Of a stretch of DNA of 64,000 bases, positions 22,351 to 33,589 are shown piece after piece. Within the stretch, counting starts at the first letter, position 1. Every line of letters starts with the position of its first letter. Position numbers and translations under genes: made by a program. The notes below the pieces were generated by a model that saw only the letters and a list, made by a program, of their open reading frames with translations, did not search any database and was not told the DNA's origin. The DNA is from Fomes fomentarius (taxonomy: Eukaryota > Basidiomycota > Agaricomycetes > Polyporales > Polyporaceae). The DNA is taken from positions 912,150 through 976,149 of the forward strand of contig JABYQN010000013.1 of the NCBI GenBank assembly GCA_022606135.1. The letters run 5' to 3'.

Positions 22351-23150
22351 AGAAGCTCAAGACCCAGGGTGTGGTGGAGAGCAAGACAAAGCAGGTACGT
22401 TGGTGCTCTTCAGGGGGGGGAAGTGGCTGCCCCTCCCTGCGGTGCATCGCCTTCTCCTCTAGCCCGCCCGCCAAGCACGACTCCGACGCAAGACCTCGAG
22501 GAAGAACTGGGATTAGCCGAGTGGACGACCTGAGGCGACGAAGATGATATGGAGGCGGTTATTGCAATGCTGATGGCGATGGAGGAGGTTATGGAAACGG
22601 CAGTGAAGGCGCTTAGGTTGAGGCAAGCAGAAGCGTGTGCGGGAATGTTGTGAGGCGATGGATATCGAGATGGTTGTGTGATTCTGCTTGGACTTATGGA
22701 CTTTGCACGCCCTGGTCGCGGGTTTTGTAATCTTGGGTGGTACAATGGTGTAAACAGCTTTTGTGAACTCGGACATTCTCATGAAAGGAGCGTGCTTATC
22801 ATACTGGTTTGCAGTACTCGCTCTGCCTGGTTTACTGAGAGCTGCATGTTTGTCAGTCAGACACCCACAACGACTCTACACATGGGTAAGTGGTTGCGTG
22901 GACTGACACTGGCGAACAGTACTGGCGCAGCCAGCAAAAAGCGTTGAGAGGGATCTACAAAAAGCATGCATTCAGAACGTCATGACGTATATAACTACCT
23001 ACCGTAAAGGCGAGGAGCGACCGATCTCTGAGGCGATCCAACAGGAATTCACGATTACATGGGCGACAATGCAACATGTGGTGTAATAAGTAGAGCTAGC
23101 GATGCGGATATCATTATGCGATAGAGATACAATCCACGACGATCATGCGT
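22351..23150. other. 3' part of the small gene region and start of the 32.7-kb-offset duplication
   Basis: The first 330 bp carry possible last exons of the small gene (see 21854). The rest shows no supported gene. From about 22930 (AAAAAGCATGCATTCAGAAC) the sequence becomes almost identical to 55640 onward, which marks the left edge of the near-identical duplication. An intact, transposon-free TA target (22560-22561) corresponds to the mariner-like insertion site at 54704. Confidence 0.5.
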
Positions 23151-23443
23151 GCATCAAACAAGAATTGGAAGAGCCGAGAGCCTGCGTCCAGTCAGAGTGC
23201 GTGTAGGTAGATGGGGCGGGAAAAGCTGCATGAGACGTCGATGAATGCGGATGGAAGAGAGCCTTGGGACGAGGAGAGGATAAGAGATATAGGGATGACA
23301 CAGCAACCATAAGCAAACAAGCGGTCGAAGGAGAGACGTCGGGAAATGTGGAAGTGCATAGGTGGAATCAACGTTAAAACCCTGGAACCAGAGTTTGGGC
23401 CGTCGTCGATCGTCAAGACCAACAACGGTAGCTACTAGCGGTC

Positions 23444-24700
23444 TCACTTTTCCCGCAACTGCGCACGCAGATTGGTATTCTCCGTCTGGACCGAGTTGAG
23501 CTCCTCGAGGAGCGCCATCTGCTGCGTCTGCTGCGATATCCGCACTTCGTCGACCTCCTCTTGAGCCTTCTTGAGCGCGGTCTGCGCCTCGGCGAGCGAC
23601 GTCTCGAGCTTCTTGATCTCGCCCTCGAGCCGCTTGACCTCGCCTTCGAGCCACTTGTTCGTGCCCTCCTGCCTCTTACGCGTCACGTCTGCAGACGAGG
23701 CGTTGTTGCTCTCTTGAGCGAACGGACATCCATCTCGGAGAGCGATGCGCCACCCTTATTCGCGGGGCTGGCGGTAGTGGGCGAAGCAACGGCATTCGCG
23801 CTCTCTGTGCGCGAGCTTCGGTGGAAGGATGGATGGCCCATATCAAATGGAGAACGGAAGCGACCTTGGCGGCGTCGCCCTGATACTGGATGATGGGCCC
23901 GTTCCCGGACTGTTGGAATTCCTGTGCACGAAGCATCGTAAAGTATTGAACGACACACGCGTATACCACTATTCACCTTGAGTTGGTTCTCTAGAGACCG
24001 TGCTCCGCTCGGTGTAGCTGAGGACGCCTGAATTGTGTTCTAGTAGCTTCCTGTTGACTTTCGCTGCCTTGTCCGAGACACGCCATAGCTCCTGCTGCGC
24101 GAGGTCGACCTTCCGTTTCGCGTTTTTGAGCTGTTCGGATGACTGCTTTGAAATGTTCTTGTACAATGCGTTCGCTCTAGATAGCGATGTCGCCGCGTCC
24201 CGTATTTTCGTCTCGAGCCTGAGCTTCTTCGAGAGAGCAACGAGCCGTGATGAGAGCACTTGTTGTTCCTGCACACCATGCTCGGTATCTGTTAGCAATC
24301 GAGACAAGCGTATTTGTGCACCTTCTTGAGCTCTTCGACTTTCTCAGCACTCAGATTATCGTACCCGCTGCTATCCACGATCGCCTCGCTCGCGAGCAAA
24401 CCGATCAGCAGCTCGTCCTTCGCCGTGAACATCACCCTCGTCCGCTTCTTCCCGTCCACGAGAGCTCGGTCAGGCAGGGGCATCCCGGGCGACGAGGGGC
24501 CCGCAACAGGCGACGAGGGCTGTGTCGACGTGCTTCCGGACTCGACAGAGTCGCTTGAAGACTGGATGGACGAGTTGCCCGTCTCTTCGTCAGACTTGGT
24601 CGGGCCCCCTGGCGGCGGCTGTTGGGGGCCCCTGCGGAAGAAGAGCGCCGCTGGAGTGCGCGCGAAGTGGGAGAAAGGCCCGCCGGGGGTTGCATATAAC
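23444..24700 (-). pseudogene. Uds1-domain coiled-coil protein gene with internal deletions (copy 3)
   Basis: Minus-strand reading gives a Ser/Pro-rich N-terminal part, then the Uds1 start (VMFTAKDELLIGLLASEAIV, SSGYDNLSAEKVEELKK) ending at a donor at 24322. An exon from 24268 follows (EQQVLSSRLVALSKKLRLET ... KVDLAQQELWRVSDKAAKVN). At HNSGVLSYTER the sequence jumps out of frame to the ENQLK exon end, so the whole Ser-rich linker and first coiled coil are missing. After the next exon (EFQQSGNGPIIQYQGDAAKV ... SLSEMDVRSLK) a second deletion joins to the C-terminal coiled coil (WLEGEVKRLEGEIKKLETSL, VQTENTNLRAQLREK, ending 23444). The two deletions make a compact but frame-broken version of the gene. 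Copy 4 at 56.15-57.4 kb is nearly identical, so the deletions predate that duplication. Confidence 0.7.
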
Positions 24701-24959
24701 CTGAGTGAAAATCCGATGCAGGTGGACTATGTTCACGAGACAGAAACTGTGTGCGGATGAGGGCTGTGCCTCCGCCAGACATCCTCTAGCACGGACAACC
24801 TTCCTCGCCTTTAACCGTCTCCTAGTCCAGTGCTCACCCCATGACGCCCACCCCTCCTTGTCCTGCTCGGGTTCTTCCGGCGGCGCGCTCCTCGATATCT
24901 CAATATTGGGATACGACGCCCTGCAGGCCTTCAGCAATAATGGCGGGGGAGGCGACCGT

Positions 24960-25792
24960 CTACGGCTCCTCGACAGCGATGACGACGACCCATGCGACAT
25001 CGCTGAGCTTGGCGATGATGCAGTCCCGGCGGGCGGGTATGCATGCACAGATACCCCAGTGTCGATTGGTGTTGGGATAGGAGTCGCTGAGCCAGATGCA
25101 ACGGCGGTCGTTCGTATCTGAGCCGACTGAGTTCGGTTCGCCCGCAGACAGCCTGCTTTTGTCCCGGGAACACGACCTCAAGATCGGGCGAGGACGTGGG
25201 TTCTCGATGTCGTGCCCTGCGAGTATAATGATACTGCCACGGTCATTGTCGTCTTCGGACGGGCGGAACAGTGGCTCGCTGTCTGGATCGAGGGATCCGC
25301 GCGGTGTCTCGTTGACGAGAGCCAGCGGCGCGTAGTTGGTCGAACCCTTCACGATGGAGTCAATGAGCCAGGATTGCAGCACGTTCGTCACAATTGGGAA
25401 TATGCCTATAGTGCTGCGGGAAGATGGGATGAGTCAGACAAACTCCTTCCCAGAACGAATCGCAGGGAGAACACGCACAAGATGACCTGCGCAGCATCAC
25501 TAGTCCCGAGGAACGACAGCAGCCACTCGCCAAGATCGAAGATGACAGGGAAGGCGACAAAGAGAGCAACTACAAGGATTTTCATCGTGGTCAGCGCGAA
25601 GACGTATACCGCTGCATGGCTAAACAAGTAGTTGATAGAGGGAAGGGTGCCGTCGATGTCGCAGAAAACACAAGATAAGGACGGATAGTTTACTTTAGAC
25701 ACTATTGTGCCAGACAAGTCAATTCCTGTTAAGTGACGCGCACGACGCTGAATGTCGAGGGTTCTCCGGTTCGCAAGAATGCGACATCTCAT
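24960..25792 (-). CDS. candidate membrane protein gene, unidentified
   Basis: The frame from 25585 (MKILVVALFVAFPVIFDLGE, then LLSFLGTSDAAQ) encodes one or two strongly hydrophobic helices. A candidate intron (donor GTCATC near 25486, acceptor CCCGCAG near 25414) leads to GIFPIVTNVLQSWLIDSIV and a polar, acidic C-terminal tail (DPDSEPLFRPSEDDNDRGS). The two exons do not join in phase, so either the splice sites are wrong or this copy is broken. An upstream hydrophobic stretch (HAAVYVFALTT) may be a further helix. No family recognised. Near-identical duplicate at 57666-58498. Confidence 0.4.
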
Positions 25793-25997
25793 GTCGCCGC
25801 AAGATTTGCGGTAGTACTTATGTGAAGGCAGGAGAGCGCACGTACCTTGACACGGTCAGACGCGAGCGAAGAGGACAGACCAGGAAGCGTTCCACTCAGC
25901 GCGCTCAGCTCTCACGCGAGTGAGGGGTTGGATGGCTGCAGTGTCGTGGCCATTGACCATAGCTAGAACCATGCTACACGCTCTCAGGTGAAGAAGT

Positions 25998-28900
25998 TCG
26001 AGATGCAGAATTGTACACAAGTTGAAGATTAGTATGTTTAGCTGTGGGTGAGAGGCGGGTGTAGATGACGCGCTCGGTGGGCCCAGAGTGGACGCTGTGT
26101 TTGGCAGCCTGATTGAGCTAAACACAGAGAAAATGGGACGTGACTGCCTGGAAGAGGACATGGAGGATAGACCCGATCGTGGAGTGACGTCACTTCAAGC
26201 TTCAGACTCCGACAGAGAGCGCGTCTCACTGTGTGCGCTCGATTGTAGCTGCCCAGACTGCGCCGTCGAACATCCCAGCAAGACCACGCCGCCTCGAGCT
26301 CCAGGTCTACCAATCTACAGCTATCTGTGCACAGCCGGGGCGCGACTACGATGTACACGTACATCGACTCTTCTGACGCAGTCGTCCAGCCGCTCGTCCG
26401 CCACCAATCCCAACCAGATCGCACACACTGCTTAAGGCCTGGACCCGATGCTGGCGTCCGCTCCTGTAAAACAACACAGCAAGCGGCCATTGGAGATGCT
26501 AGCCTCGTACGTCATGCCCCATTCGTCGTCCTCCCCTTCCTCCTCCGCTCTTCGTCGTCCGTCTTCTAGTAGTATTCCGGCCACAGTGAAGAGGTCACGA
26601 TTCACGATTCACGTCCCATTCGAACCGGAGATGCTCCTCTTAGTTCTTCCGCCCTCTGTTCGTGTTCTGCCGCTCCTTGTTGTTTTCCTCCTCCAAGACA
26701 ATCTCGCCCACCTCACCTATCGATGACTAGTATGCTGATCATGCATCCTCCGAATCTGCCACTCTGCATGTCGACCGCACGGTCGACTCTCTCCGCTTAC
26801 TAATCGCGAAGCAGCGTAGTGCTTCTCAGCTATCTGGTGAACCTCGTTCTTCCTCCACTTCTTCCGCATCGTCTGTCCCGCGACCATCCCTCTGTTCCCG
26901 CCCACAGTCGCACCGGCTTCAGGTACCTCCAACGCGACCGCGTCAGTATCTAGATTGTTCACAGTGGCCCCCCACTTCTACTCGTGCGCCGTCGCCCCCA
27001 AGGCAGTTGTCTATGAAAGTCCTTGTACACCCGTCACCGCCGCTATGCCGTCACCTTCACCCTCCTTGCTCAGCGTCCTGGACTTTTTCGTTCGAACTAC
27101 GAGCGATCGCTCGTCCAGCACGTCCACCCCTAAGCGAATGACCTTCGCAGAGCCAGCTGAGTTGTACTCGGGCTCGAAACCGGAAGGCTCGTCGTCAAGG
27201 TTCCGCGTGGCGGCCAAGACTAGGTCAAAGCTCAAGTACGGCTCGGGCTCGGGTACAGGTCGGGCGAAAGACGATGATAGTTGTTCGGATATCCTGTGTA
27301 CATACTGTGCATATGGAACGTCTACAATTTCTGACATCAGACATAGCATCTGTAGCTGTCTCTACGATATCCCATCACTTTCTTGTCACTGGTCTCGGGC
27401 AGTGTCAACGAATGTGAATATGACTGAGGGAGGTGAGTGTTCGTCGGGATCGCGGAACATTGACTCGGATCCCACACCGCATGCAGGTACACAACGAAGG
27501 CGAAGATCTCCTCCGCTGCTTGCTGTACAAGTATGAACAACAACCATGCAGACGCGTCCAGAATTTGCGGTGCCTTGCTATGCGCTGGCCTCCGATGAGC
27601 TCCCCACGGCCTTATCAAAGGATGTCCGAACACACGCTTGCAGAGTGTTCCCCGGATAGATCCCCTCAAGGCGATACCGCACTTAGAGACGCGGAGCACC
27701 TCGGCACTGTTGATCTGCCAGTGAGTGATAACCCACAGTTCATGCATGGCCGCAAGCTGTGCTTTGCTGAGCTGTCAATCCCATATACCGCACACCGGTG
27801 CATCCCGCTCCTCTTCTCCATCTCATGACACGATCGCCCGAATATACCTGCTGTGCAGGAGCTCAAGATATGAGCGTTGTTCAGTGCAAATGCCTGATTG
27901 TAATCACCATGTTCACCGCATCAGGACATGCTGTACATAAACTCGGATTCTCTTCCTGGGCACGCGGACATTGGGCGAGTGGGACGTTTGTGCTGACGAT
28001 GATTCTGATTGACTAGAAAGAACACTTACAGAGGGGTGCACTGGTCACGCTCCGACCAGGGCTCGTAGACTACCGACATACATCTCACCCTCAACGCCTT
28101 CCATCCATTGCAGTTCATGCACACTTCGAACCCTGAGATATGACGAACGTAATCCTACCACGTACAGGGCTCAGTCCTGTCCCGCTCAGCAAGCATTGCA
28201 GTCGACTATGAGATAGAGGTGCTTCGGGCTACTAGTACTACTCCGATTCGGGTGTGGTCTTTGAGAATCCGGCGCTGTACCAAGTACTGTCAAGATCATC
28301 CGTGCTAATAGTACGCTTTATACCGTCACGAAAATGAGGCTCTGGTTGAGTCTTGTCCTTCGGGCTGTCCGGGTTTGTCACTGTCACCTTCAACTGAGTG
28401 TGCCAAAACGACGCTGAGACGCGTTGTGCACAAACACCACATAAGCCCTGGCCAATCATGGTGCTCGGTGACTGACTGTTGACCTTATCGCTCGGCGAGT
28501 CTGTCGCGGCGTCGCAGCATCATCGACGTCTCTGAGATCTGAGCTACAAACTACTGTACTAGAGAACGTGCTATTCATGACGATGGTCCTTACAGGCACC
28601 TGGGACGTGTGGCACACGAAGTAGCCGAACTACTGAACGGCACCAGCTAAAAGCAATACCTTCGATCTTACAGAAGACAGGTAAGTGTAAGTGGCTCCCC
28701 GTTTCAATCGCACTCATTCCCGTGATTATTCTTTGTATGTCTTCCTCAGTACAAGTGTGTGATGCGGAACATGTGTAACTGTGCACAAACTTCTTCATAC
28801 AGAGACTCGTGCACGCCAAACACATGCACTAAGGCCGGCATCTCAGGTCTCCTAGCAACGTCATCTCTAAAGCGGTTTCAGCTTGTCTCGCTTCTCCATC

Positions 28901-29750
28901 TGTTCAGCAACCCGCAACTGGTCTGTACGATATCAGATGGCGCTGTTACAAATCTTGGACTACATCAGGATGCCTCCTGTGCAGCACGACGTTGCACAGT
29001 AGACAGGGAGATGCGAGGCCTATCTGCCAACACCGCATGGAGATACTGATTTGGGGCTTCGCGAGGCTCGCCGGAGATGGTGTTGCTAGCTGCGAGGTGA
29101 ATTCACTTTGACCTCGTCAAATGCATCATCATAAAGGATGATCAGAACACTTCCTCATCCTTGCTCTCATCGTTATTCATCTTGACTTGCCAACCGGATC
29201 TAGTGAGGTTCATTCTTTCGCTTGTGAAAATAGGACCCGCAGCAGAAATAGGTCAGCAGTATGCACCTCTAGTCTAGGGGTGCCACCTTGCCTCCGAGCA
29301 CCCCAATTGAATAGTATCATGTTCGATAGATATGTTGACATTGCTCATGCTTCAGGTCGTTCACCCCCTCAACTTCGGCCTTTCCAATTTGCAGTGTGAA
29401 CTGGAAATGTAAGTCCTGTCTCAATCACCTCAGTTATCACCCCTCGGGTAAGTCCGTAATTGTTTCCATGCTCTCTAGTATCATGATTGAATCATGACCG
29501 AACACAGCCAAGGCCCAGATCATGCATCTTAAAGGGAGAGAAAACATGCACTTCCAAAGCCCCAACATCGCCAGTCAACAAATATGATTGCAATGCATGT
29601 AGGATGAGATGAGATTCAATCCTCACGAGATCATTGGTGGATTCCAACCATCATAACTTAGTGGTTCCGATGTTGGCTCAGGGTACACCTAAGAGATGTA
29701 TCAGGCTATTTTTGTATGCTCATATTCATCATCCCTTCTGTGATCAATGT
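25998..29750. repeat. middle copy of the triplicated unrecognised block
   Basis: Inverse of 12.48-16.26 kb, and direct near-identical copy of 58.70-62.46 kb. It includes a Ser-rich candidate gene (26448-27536) and short conserved frames near 27798, 28238 (minus) and 28759. I cannot identify any of them. At 29.4-29.75 kb it passes into the promoter of DUF6533 copy A, where CpG becomes rare. Confidence 0.6.
26955..27536 (+). CDS. Ser/Thr-rich unidentified protein (shorter frame than its duplicate)
   Basis: A 193-codon frame with FFVRTTSDRSSSTSTPKRMT, FAEPAELYSGSKPEGSSSRF and a basic KTRSKLKYGSG stretch. The duplicate at 59511-60242 extends further upstream (PRSSSTSSAPSVPRPSLLFP) because of a one-base difference in a C run near 26890 here. 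An upstream piece (26448-26726, KRPLEMLASYVMPHSS, VPFEPEMLLLVLPP) may be an earlier exon. Unrecognised and possibly not a protein gene. Confidence 0.25.
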   Translation: MFTVAPHFYSCAVAPKAVVYESPCTPVTAAMPSPSPSLLSVLDFFVRTTSDRSSSTSTPKRMTFAEPAELYSGSKPEGSSSRFRVAAKTRSKLKYGSGSGTGRAKDDDSCSDILCTYCAYGTSTISDIRHSICSCLYDIPSLSCHWSRAVSTNVNMTEGGECSSGSRNIDSDPTPHAGTQRRRRSPPLLAVQV

Positions 29751-29758
29751 ACACAATG

Positions 29759-29768
29759 TTTATATATC
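29759..29768 (+). promoter_or_regulatory. TATA box upstream of DUF6533 copy A
   Basis: TTTATATATC about 70 bp before the ATG at 29833, followed by a CT-rich leader. It is shared with copy C (about 62460) and, inverted, with copy B. Confidence 0.5.
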
Positions 29769-29832
29769 TCTGCAACTCTCTTCCCTCATCCACACATCCT
29801 TTGCCTCAGTCTACACACACAGCTGCAAAACA

Positions 29833-31534
29833 ATGTCTGATAACTCACAGACTGCACAACTGATTGAGGAATACAGTACTCTGTAAGTGAAGTGAGTAGA
29901 TAACATCAAACCATTTCTGACATTGAGTTTCTACTAGTCAAATGGAGCATTATGCATCCACTGCTATTTTGTGTAATCCTGCTCAGTTCATGCTTTGAAC
30001 TCATAATGATCTCTTTCCTCTGCCCCAGGTCTACTTGCCTATGAGTATATGATCACATTTGATCGTGAGACAAAGTTCTTCTGGAAGCGGTCAATCACTG
30101 GGTCTTCTGTTCTATTCATTGTCAACCGGTACTTGCCCCTTGTAATTGTTGTATTGCACATGCCCTTTCCAGACCCCACTACAACCAAGGTGAGCATACC
30201 TACTGCTTTTACCTAGTGTAATTACACAACATCCATTTAAGGGGTAGTGTATGCAGACAACATTGCCAGAGCTGTTCACTCACTTGAACTGCCAGCTGCA
30301 CAGTGTACTATAATCAACAGTCTGGAATTCTTCAGTATCTTCCATGGGCTTGTGAGTACATGTTCCCATTCTATTCTCAACCTTGTGCACTGGATGACAC
30401 CACTGGCTACATTAGTGTTCTCCACCTGAGGGCATATGCATGAGCTCAGAAATCAGAGGGCGATGGTCTATATTAACATTGGTCCTGCTTTCTTCTCTTG
30501 CACCCTTGATCATCAACTTTGTAGGTGCTATGCTTATGCAATACTCACCATGTGATGTCATGACACAGATTGCAGGTTAAATGGTTATTGGTCAATTATG
30601 GGAACCTCTGATGGGTGTATCATTAATGACCCTTTGCCTGAACTATCCAAATCAGTATGTCTAGTGCATGCTTCACCTTCAAGACTGTCACTCACATGCA
30701 TTTGCACTAGCTGTAGTTCCTTTCTTACATGTGTCATTTTGACTGATACTGACAATATTGTAGTTACTATAATTTCTAGGGTCTGTCTCATCATATCAGA
30801 TCTGCTTGTCATGTGTATCACATGGAAAGCAACATATAAGACAAGCAGAGATATCAAGGTCCTTGGCCAGGGAACTTCCCTCTCAAGCATCTTGTTTAGA
30901 AATGGTGGGTATCAGACCATTGTCCAAACCCTTGTTTAGGTTGTTGTTGATTGCTAGGCCAGGTACACTGTATTTTGGGTATGTGTCAACCATAGCTACA
31001 ATGGATGGTTTACCTTGTTGGGGTGAAGTTGACAAAGTGTCTTCTGCACTGGTAGCATCCTTGCAACACTGAACATTCTCCACCTCAGCTTTACCTTGTC
31101 CTCAGTGAGTTTGCAGTTTTGCATTTTCAAAGGTCCTGGCACCCACCTGCACCACAGGTTCTATATATCTCTACTGAGTCCTTTGAAAATGATCCAGGCA
31201 GTCTTATCACCTTCTTCTCAGAGCCGCACGTACTTCATCATCTGTGCTGCACCAGGGATTCTGATAAGTCTCATCTACTAGCCTCACTGCATTTCTTGTG
31301 TCCAGGTTCCTGATGGACCTACAGGAAGCCACCAATGCAGCAACACACCAGCACTCTCAAGTATCATCAATGTCAAGTCTGAACTTCAGTCGGGTCATAG
31401 GATCATTAGGCTCATCATTGCTGGCACCAGGGGAGACATCTGAAGTGCAGAGTGTGCTGCAGGGAAATGATGGAGAAATGGAGATAGAGAGGGTTGACAA
31501 TGGGGTGGCTGAACTTGATAATGGTGCTCCGTAG
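29833..31534 (+). pseudogene. DUF6533-type membrane protein gene (copy A)
   Basis: Same exon order as copy B. MSDNSQTAQLIEEYSTL is followed by an intron, then QMEHYASTAILC, then an intron and LLAYEYMITFDRETKFFW and NRYLPLVIVVLHMPF. Later exons give RVCLIISDLLVMCITWKATY, ILATLNILHLSFTLSS and the last exon SRFLMDLQEATNAATHQHSQ ending DNGAP at 31534. Single-base deletions relative to copy B break helix exons near 30305, 30400 and 30420-30440. The last intron seems to start with GC (GAGCC|GCACGT), shared by all copies. C-to-T and G-to-A changes are common. It may be inactive, or some indels may be sequencing errors. Confidence 0.65.
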
Positions 31535-32200
31535 ATACTAGTGCATAGAACTTTCCTCTCAGGCTATCTCATAGACACAGGCTTCTGCAGAGCAGGCATA
31601 CCCACATGCAATATTTTTGATATCTTAACTTTTGGTCTCAGACTCTCAGCTCTGCCTCTGCTATGTATTTATGATCACCCACCTTGCACTGATGTACTGT
31701 GTTACACAACTATAGATATATCCACACACAACCTTGTTGACAACAAAATTTCAAAGAGTGAGGGTTTAGTCTCAGACAGCCTAGTGTACAGGTGGACTGT
31801 AATGCCTATGTCATTGCAGGAGACACATTGATTTCCTCTACTTAGCCAACATTTAGACTTGAGCATGAGCTTGTTGGTGGCTGTTGCCTCACTGATGGAG
31901 CAGGTCACCCCAGGCTCCCAGTACCTAAGCTGAGCCTCCATACAGGTGCTGCCAGCCAATTGCTCCATGCCATGTGCACACTGAGGAAGGAAGACATGCT
32001 GGTGGTGATAGACACTGCAGCCAATGTACATCAGCGCATTGAATCTCTCATGGTTACAATAAAAGTACACTAAATTTTTGGTGTATGTACAAAGCAGGGC
32101 CAGCCCCTGCACCATCAGAAGTAGTGGTGATGAACAGAGTCTTTGCTCTGCTGGAGCCCTGGATCAGAAAATTGTTCATTGAGGTGCACAACAATGACCA
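31535..32200 (+). pseudogene. unidentified helical protein gene fragment downstream of DUF6533
   Basis: Plus-strand counterpart of 9872-10556. Joining across a short GT-AG interval near 31921-31952 reads SLLVAVASLMEQVTPGS, then GAASQLLHAMCTLRKEDM, then VVIDTAANVHQRIESLMV. A later piece holds AGPAPAPSEVVVMNRVFALL and EPWIRKLFIEVHN. The homology ends at about 32200 where the inverted-repeat structure begins. The product is unknown. Confidence 0.3.
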
Positions 32201-32201
32201 G

Positions 32202-33294
32202 CATCAGCAAACCCTTTCATTTTCTAAACACACTAAAAGCACTAATTAAGAGGTTTTAGAGGTTTTAGACATGTTAGATGCTTTTAGTTTTCTTGAGACT
32301 AGAACCTTTAGATGCCACTTTAGAAGTTTTAGAAGTTTTAGAGGTGCTGCGAAAGTTATATGTTGGCCTTTTATTGCACACAATCAGCTGAGTAAATAGG
32401 TGATGTAGATCTAGAGATGGCAGGTTGTGTGATGTGTAGAGGACAGATATTGGAAGAAACAAAAAGGGAAAATAACTTATCACCATTAAGAATTGAACCA
32501 ATGACTTAATGATGTCACACCATGTGGGACAAAGTCAAACATGTCAACCACCACTTTGCCTTCAGTTTACACTATAGTACAGCCAATATATACCCATCTA
32601 CCTTGACTCAGTGTAAGTGCTACAAAGCCATGAGTGCTTTGCTGTAGTACAGTGCAGAGACACTGACCTGTCAACTATGATCTGCTTTGATGTAGTGCAG
32701 CCTGAGGTTGAATGGATGCCATCAATTTGCTATAGTTGTGTAGTGCAGAAATGAGTGCTGTAATCCATCAGTTATTTGCAACGTAGTGCAGAGACAATGA
32801 CTTGTCAACAATGGACTGCAGTGTAGTGTAGCAATGGCTCTGTACACTGAAGCAGTCAGACTTACAAAAAATCTCTCAAGTCCAGCAAATGCCAATGGGT
32901 ATATATTAACTGTACTATAGTGTTATGTTCAGGCAACATGGTGTAGTGGTTGACATGCTTGAGTTGGTCTCACATGGTGTGACATCATTAGGTCAATGGT
33001 TTGATTCTTGATGGTGGCAACTTATTTTCCCTGTTTGTTCTTCCAATTCCTGTCCTCTACACATCACACAACCTGTCATCTCTATCTGCGGTCACCCTCT
33101 TTACTCAGCTGATTGTGTTCAATAAAAGGCCAACATATAACTTTCACAGCACCTCTAAAACTTCTAAAACTTCTAAAGTGGCATCTAAAGGTTCTAGTCT
33201 CAAGAAAACTAAAAGCATCTAACATGTCTAAAACCTCTAAAACCTCTTAGTTAGTGCTTTTAGTGTGTTTAGAAAATGAAAGGGTTTGCTGATG
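32202..33294. repeat. large inverted repeat with tRNA-like boxes, possible paired SINE or foldback element
   Basis: About 400-bp arms (roughly 32202-32600 and 32890-33294) are inverse copies. The outer ends are CATCAGCAAACCC and its complement GGGTTTGCTGATG. Each arm contains a tRNA-like stretch (GTGTAGTGGTTGACATGC resembling an A box; GGTTTGATTC in one arm and GGTTCAATTC in the other resembling a B box) and a stretch of TTCTAAAACTTCTAAA repeats. The 290-bp centre has several TGTAGTGCAG units. It could be two head-to-head tRNA-derived SINEs or a foldback transposon. No target duplication is evident. It begins exactly where homology to the 9.9-kb DUF6533 flank ends. Confidence 0.6.
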
Positions 33295-33589
33295 TCCATC
33301 CCCTCCCCTCCTCACAAGTGCAGCACCATACAAACTCAGTGGAGCCCACAAGAGTTGTGATCCTATCAAGTTTTATTGTTTGTTTTCCCCTTGTGCACAT
33401 GCCTGCCCCCTTCGCAGCCTCCGTGTATGGCTTTGCCATTGTGCACACTCTCTTTGCAAGTGTCAACCATTAATTGCCCTTTGCACTTGACTTGGGAACC
33501 AAGAGATGACCCCTCACACTATACCCTAAGCCATTCCCCAGTTGTAGTTTTCTTTGTGAGTTTTCCTCGCATAGAGACAGAAGTGCACA

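Noticed and set aside
24590..25048. 152-codon minus-strand frame present in two copies
   Set aside because: Conserved only because the segments are nearly identical duplicates; it overlaps the Uds1 N-terminal part and has no protein-like features.
32940..33030. tRNA gene
   Set aside because: A- and B-box-like motifs are present, but the acceptor and anticodon stems do not pair and the B box is decayed (GGTTTGATTC). A tRNA-derived repeat is more likely.
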